NCBI GenBank assembly: GCA_005881155.1
Contig: VBHN01000077.1
Location: forward strand, 1 to 39,945
Reading direction: 5' to 3'
From: Chloroflexota bacterium
GTDB lineage: Bacteria > Chloroflexota > Dormibacteria > Dormibacterales > Dormibacteraceae
Length of the DNA stretch: 39,945 bases
Below the pieces are notes generated by a model. The model saw only the letters and a list, made by a program, of their open reading frames with translations, was not told the DNA's origin and did not search any database. Below, piece after piece: positions 36,052 to 39,945 of this stretch (positions are counted from its first letter, which is position 1; every line of letters begins with the position of its first letter). Made by a program: the position numbers and the translations under genes.

Positions 36052-37134
36052 ATGCTCCCACTGCACGCCAGCACCGGTTTCCTGGACGGGATCGCCAAGG
36101 ACCATCTGGGCGGTGCGCTCGCCCTGCTCGTCCTCCCCCTCGCCGTCCATTTCCTGCGCGGCCGGCGTTCGTGGCGGGACGCCGGGGGCCGCCGCCAACT
36201 GGTCGCCTGCCTGCTGGCGGCGACCGGGCTGATCCACCTCGGCCTGGTGCCCGGCCACCTGGCGCTGCCTGTGACCTCGGCTCTCTTCCTGGCCAACGGC
36301 ATCCTCTTCTGCGGTCTCAGCGTGCTGGTGCTGAGCTGGCGCTGGTGGCGGCCGGCGGCGCTGCTGCTGCTGTCCTCGACGATCCTCGCCTATGGCGTCT
36401 ACGTCGCGGCGGGCTGGGAGTCGGTCGACGACTTGGGCGGCGTCACCAAGCTGATCGAGCTGGCCGCCTTCGGCCTGACGGTCATGCCGGTGCGTCCCGG
36501 CGCCTTTCGCTGGACGGGCGCGACCGCCGCCACGCTGCTCGTCACCCTGGTGGCGGGAGTCCTGGCCTGGGGCGGGATCCTCCGCGACCACGGCGGGGCG
36601 CTCCGCCAGCCGCCGTCGGGCACGCCGACCGCGGCCGACCAGGAGGCCGCCAACCAGTTCGCCGCGACCACCTGGGCGGACCTCTACCGCTACCAGGACG
36701 CGTCGGTGGCCGTCGCCGCCGGCTACCAGCCGGCCTCGCCCGAAGCCTCGGGGACCGTCCACTACGAGAACAAGGCCTACGAGGGAACCAAGCGCCCGAT
36801 CCTGGACCCCAACCGGCCCCAGGGCCTGGTCTACGCCAACACACGGAAGGGACCGGTCCTGCTCGGAGCCATGTTCGTGCTCCCCAAAGAGGGCCAGCGC
36901 GGCAACGACTTCAACGGCGCGGTGGGAGGCTGGCACGAGCATCCCAACGCCTGCGTCTCTCCGGTCACCTTCACGCTCAGCGGGCTGCTGACCCCCTTCG
37001 GCAGCTGCCCGCCGCTCTCCTTCGCGATCATCACCACCCCGATGCTTCACGTCTGGCGTCCGGACATGCCAAACGGGCCTTACGGCGAGCTGGACGACAG
37101 GTGGGTCAAGAAGATCCAGGCGGGCCAGGCATGA
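36052..37134 (+). CDS. Multi-TM protein with C-terminal His/Cys-containing soluble domain, unknown function
   Basis: 360 aa; N-terminal hydrophobic segments; C-terminal GGWHEHPNACVSPVTFTLSGLLTPFGSCPPLSFAIITTPMLHVWRPDMPNGPYGELDD. Confidence 0.7.
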   Translation: MLPLHASTGFLDGIAKDHLGGALALLVLPLAVHFLRGRRSWRDAGGRRQLVACLLAATGLIHLGLVPGHLALPVTSALFLANGILFCGLSVLVLSWRWWRPAALLLLSSTILAYGVYVAAGWESVDDLGGVTKLIELAAFGLTVMPVRPGAFRWTGATAATLLVTLVAGVLAWGGILRDHGGALRQPPSGTPTAADQEAANQFAATTWADLYRYQDASVAVAAGYQPASPEASGTVHYENKAYEGTKRPILDPNRPQGLVYANTRKGPVLLGAMFVLPKEGQRGNDFNGAVGGWHEHPNACVSPVTFTLSGLLTPFGSCPPLSFAIITTPMLHVWRPDMPNGPYGELDDRWVKKIQAGQA

Positions 37135-37649
37135 AGACCACCCGCGAGGTCGCCTTCCTGCTGCTGGTCCTGCAGTCCGCGATCGGCATCCTGACGGCCG
37201 CGGGCCCAATCGTCCTTGCCCTCGGCGGGACTCCTGCCGACGCGCTCCTGGCGCTGCTGGCGATCTCGCTCTCGGTGGGGCAGCTGGTGCTGGCCGTGCT
37301 TTTCCTCCGTGGCAGCCGGAAGGCCGGCGCCTGGCTGATCGGATACGAGGCGCTCTGCCTGACCGGTGCAGCCCTGGCCGCCTGGATCCACCTCGGCGCC
37401 GACGATCGCTTCGCCCCCATCGTCACCAACCTGGGCCTCCCCGTCCTGTTGCTGGTGCTCTTGCTGCGCCTGCGCCTATGGTCAGCAGATGAAGATCGGG
37501 GTCGTGGGCGCGGGGAACATCGGCAAGACACTGGGTGGGTCCTGGGAGGCGGCCGGGCACGAGGTCCGCTACGGGACGCGGGCGGAAGCAGGCAGCATCT
37601 TCGAGGCCGCGAGCTCCTCGGAGGTGATCCTGTTGGCGGTGCCCGCTGA
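37131..37649 (+). CDS. Membrane protein; C-terminal part likely spurious overlap
   Basis: MKTTREVAFLLLVLQSAIGILTAAGPIVLALGG...LLLVLLLRLRLWSADE; ATG overlaps upstream TGA; last ~53 codons overlap the next gene out of frame. Confidence 0.6.
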   Translation: MKTTREVAFLLLVLQSAIGILTAAGPIVLALGGTPADALLALLAISLSVGQLVLAVLFLRGSRKAGAWLIGYEALCLTGAALAAWIHLGADDRFAPIVTNLGLPVLLLVLLLRLRLWSADEDRGRGRGEHRQDTGWVLGGGRARGPLRDAGGSRQHLRGRELLGGDPVGGAR

Positions 37650-38058
37650 CGCGGCTCTGGAGGCGCTCGAGGAGGCCGCCGAGGTCGCCGGGAAGCTGGT
37701 CATCGACTGCACCAACCGGATGGGTCAGGCGGCTTTCGAGAAGGGCAAGTCGAAGGCGGAGGAGCTGGCCGCGGCCGCCCCTGACGCGCACGTTTTCAAG
37801 GCGTTCAACGCGGCTTTCTCCAAAGTGATGAAGAACGGGGGCAAGACCCACGGGCAGAAGGCGGACCTGGCCTTCGCGGGCGACGGCGAGGTCGGCCGGG
37901 AGCGGCTGGAGAAGCTGATCGCCGATGCCGGCTTTGCGCCCCTGGACTGCGGGCCGCTGGAAAACGCCTACCTCGTGGAGGCGCTGGGCGCGGCCATGAT
38001 CTACCTCGGCTTCGGCGCCAACCTGGGCGCCGACATCGCCTGGAAGCTGATCCGCTAG
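37489..38058 (+). CDS. NADPH:F420 oxidoreductase-like (NAD(P)-binding, COG2085-type)
   Basis: MKIGVVGAGNIGKTLGGSWEAAGHEVRYGTRAEA...VIDCTNRMGQ...HVFKAFNAAFSKVMKN...DAGFAPLDCGPLENAYLVEALGAAMIYL. Confidence 0.82.
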   Translation: MKIGVVGAGNIGKTLGGSWEAAGHEVRYGTRAEAGSIFEAASSSEVILLAVPADAALEALEEAAEVAGKLVIDCTNRMGQAAFEKGKSKAEELAAAAPDAHVFKAFNAAFSKVMKNGGKTHGQKADLAFAGDGEVGRERLEKLIADAGFAPLDCGPLENAYLVEALGAAMIYLGFGANLGADIAWKLIR

Positions 38059-38540
38059 CGGGTCACCTGGTAGACGACCCGGTACTGAGATGCCCCGGAG
38101 TCAATCCGAAGGTCGAAGTACTCCCTGCCGCCCCGTCGCCACTCGAGGTCGACCGGTTGCGCTGAGGTCGGCTCCGGCGAGGAGCTCGTGAACCCGTTTG
38201 ACGCGAGGGCCTGCCGGTACCAGGCCTCCAGCGTTGCCCGATCGGCCGTTGTCGACAGCAGCGTCTCGGCCCGCGCCGGGCCCGAGGCCGGGTTGTTCGG
38301 GTCCTCGCTCTGGTCGGACTGAGCCGTCTGGACGACCTTCGAGCCCGGGTAGTAGAGCTTGGCCACCGGTCGCGCCCAGAGGTCCGACGCGCGCACCGCG
38401 CGGTGGTCGGGCAGGCCGTCGGGGCCCCGCGAGTGTTCCGCGACATAGCTCAGGTAGGCGTAGCCCGCCCCACCCAGGGCCAGCACCAGCACGGCAACCC
38501 CGGCGTAGACGAGAAGGCGGCGGCGGTTGAGGTCGCTCAA
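38055..38540 (-). CDS. Membrane-anchored hypothetical protein
   Basis: 161 aa; RRRLLVYAGVAVLVLALGGAGYAYLSYVAEH anchor; stop shares CTAG with the convergent upstream gene. Confidence 0.65.
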   Translation of the reverse strand: MSDLNRRRLLVYAGVAVLVLALGGAGYAYLSYVAEHSRGPDGLPDHRAVRASDLWARPVAKLYYPGSKVVQTAQSDQSEDPNNPASGPARAETLLSTTADRATLEAWYRQALASNGFTSSSPEPTSAQPVDLEWRRGGREYFDLRIDSGASQYRVVYQVTR

Positions 38541-39535
38541 CCGCCGATGCGGAAGAAGATCACGTCGCCGTCCTGGACCCGGTACTCGCGGCCCTCGACA
38601 CGCAACCTCCCGGCCGCACGCAGGGCCTCCATCGAACCCGCCTGGACCAGCTCGTCGACGCTGGTGACCTCGGCCCGGATGAACTTCTTGATGAAGTCGG
38701 TGTGGATGACGCCGGCGGCGATCGGCGCCGGTGCGCCGTCCTCGCAGGGCCAGGCTCGGACCTCGGGCTCGCCGGCCGTGAAGTAAGTGATCAGGCCGCC
38801 CGCCTGCCAGACGGCGCCGGCGACGGTCGCCAACCCGGACTCGGTCAGCCCATAAGAGGCTCGGTATTCGGCCGCGTCCTTCGACTCCAGCTCCGCCAGC
38901 TCCACCTCCAGCGCCGCGGCCAGGACCGCGCTCTGCGCCCTGTGCTCGAACGCGTAGTGCTCGAGCGTGGCGCCCGCGGCAAGATCCTCGGCGACGTTGG
39001 CCACGTAGACGACGGGCTTGCTGCTAACCGGGAAGAGAGGCGCCAATATCTCCTTTGCGGCCGCGTCCAGCTCCAGCAAGCGGAGGGGCTGCCCGGCGTC
39101 CAGGTGCGCCTTGGCGCGGGTCAGAACCTCGGCCGCGGCAGCCGCTCCCGGCTTGTTGATGCGCGCTTCCTTGGCGGCGATCTCGAGGCGCTTCTCGACC
39201 GAGGCCAGGTCGGCCAGGACGAGGTCGAGCCCGACGCTGTCGAGCTCGCCGGCCGGGTCCGAGTCGGGTCCGAAGCAGCGGGCGACCACCAGCAGCACGT
39301 CCGCTTCGCGGGCGGCCGCCACCTGCTGCGCCCGGCTGCCCGGCGGCGCATCGGCGACGCGGACCTGGGCGTAGACCTTCTTCTTCGGCCTGACCGCCTC
39401 CTCGAGCCGGTCCAGCCGGGGATCCAGGACGTCCACCATGCCGACCCCGCCCGAGCCGCGACCGGCGGTCAGGGCGTTGAAGACGGTCGTCTTGCCTGAG
39501 GCGGGCGGGCCGACGATGGCGACGGAAACAGGCAA
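38537..39535 (-). CDS. ychF: YchF-family (DUF933) GTPase/ATPase, divergent
   Basis: VAIVGPPASGKTTVFNALTAG; C-terminal LITYFTAGEPEVRAWPCEDGAPAPIAAGVIHTDFIKKFIRAEV...GREYRVQDGDVIFFRIG. Confidence 0.88.
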   Translation of the reverse strand: MPVSVAIVGPPASGKTTVFNALTAGRGSGGVGMVDVLDPRLDRLEEAVRPKKKVYAQVRVADAPPGSRAQQVAAAREADVLLVVARCFGPDSDPAGELDSVGLDLVLADLASVEKRLEIAAKEARINKPGAAAAAEVLTRAKAHLDAGQPLRLLELDAAAKEILAPLFPVSSKPVVYVANVAEDLAAGATLEHYAFEHRAQSAVLAAALEVELAELESKDAAEYRASYGLTESGLATVAGAVWQAGGLITYFTAGEPEVRAWPCEDGAPAPIAAGVIHTDFIKKFIRAEVTSVDELVQAGSMEALRAAGRLRVEGREYRVQDGDVIFFRIGG

Positions 39536-39538
39536 GGG

Positions 39539-39945
39539 CTACTGGAGGTCCAGGTCGAAGGCGGTGTGCAGCGCGCGCACGCCGTCGCCAGCCCGGGCCC
39601 GGTCGACCAGGCAGGTGATCCGGATCTCGGAGGTGCTGATCATCTCGATGTTGATCTTCTGCTCGGCCAGGGTCTTGAACATCCGGGCGGCGATCCCGGG
39701 CGTGCCCAGCATCCCGGTGCCGACGATGGAGAGCTTGGCAAGGCCGCCCGAGGAGAGGACCTCGTTGGCGCCTATCTCCTGGTTGGCCCGCTGGACCAGG
39801 GCGACGGCCTGCGGCAGCTCGTCCTCGGCGACGGTGAAGGTGATGTCGGTGGCGCCGGTGACGCCCACGTTCTGGACGATCACGTCGACCGAGATCGAGG
39901 CCGCACCCAGCGGCTCGAAGAGGGCGGCCGCCACGCCGGGCCGGT
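39539..39945 (-). CDS. Aspartate kinase, C-terminal ACT region (partial, runs off window)
   Basis: RPGVAAALFEPLGAASISVDVIVQNVGVTGATDITFTVAEDEL...LSIVGTGMLGTPGIAARMFKTLAEQKINIEMISTSEIRITCLV. Confidence 0.9.
   Translation of the reverse strand, partial: RPGVAAALFEPLGAASISVDVIVQNVGVTGATDITFTVAEDELPQAVALVQRANQEIGANEVLSSGGLAKLSIVGTGMLGTPGIAARMFKTLAEQKINIEMISTSEIRITCLVDRARAGDGVRALHTAFDLDLQ

Noticed and set aside
1-39945. CRISPR array, prophage, transposon or defence island
   Set aside because: No regularly spaced repeats, cas genes, integrase, transposase, restriction or toxin-antitoxin genes were recognised.

Overview
High-GC bacterial chromosomal window, probably an uncultured Chloroflexota/Dormibacterota-like lineage (a guess from gene content, not tested). 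Mostly housekeeping genes: purA-dnaB-rplI, a FadD-type acyl-CoA synthetase, class II FBPase (glpX), bactofilin, a BMP-type nucleoside ABC transporter, MmgE/PrpD, CCA-adding enzyme, ROK kinase, selA-selB, M50 protease, ArsA-like ATPase with a TetR regulator, DUF1003/DUF4446 proteins, an OmpR/HK two-component pair, an F420-dependent NADP reductase-like protein, YchF and the aspartate kinase C-terminus. Most notable signals: (1) a perfect 16-bp parS-type palindrome, TGTTCCACGTGGAACA (8571-8586), inside fadD, where six consecutive codons abandon the G/C-ending codon bias; (2) two tandem ~780-aa Cys-rich secreted Ig-like paralogs, each preceded by direct repeats with identical 11/11/14-bp spacing (TGACG-N6-TGACG-N6-TGAC[GC]-N9-TGACG); (3) tandem GCTAAC-N3-GTTAGC operators at the tetR start; (4) at least four, and perhaps six, genes that appear to lack a short internal segment (rplI, an MFS transporter, the BMP lipoprotein, a CPBP protease, DUF1003, ArsA), pointing to removed scaffold gaps, misassembly or real micro-deletions. 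No CRISPR array, convincing tRNA/rRNA, prophage or transposase was seen. Family calls come from reading the translations, not from database searches.
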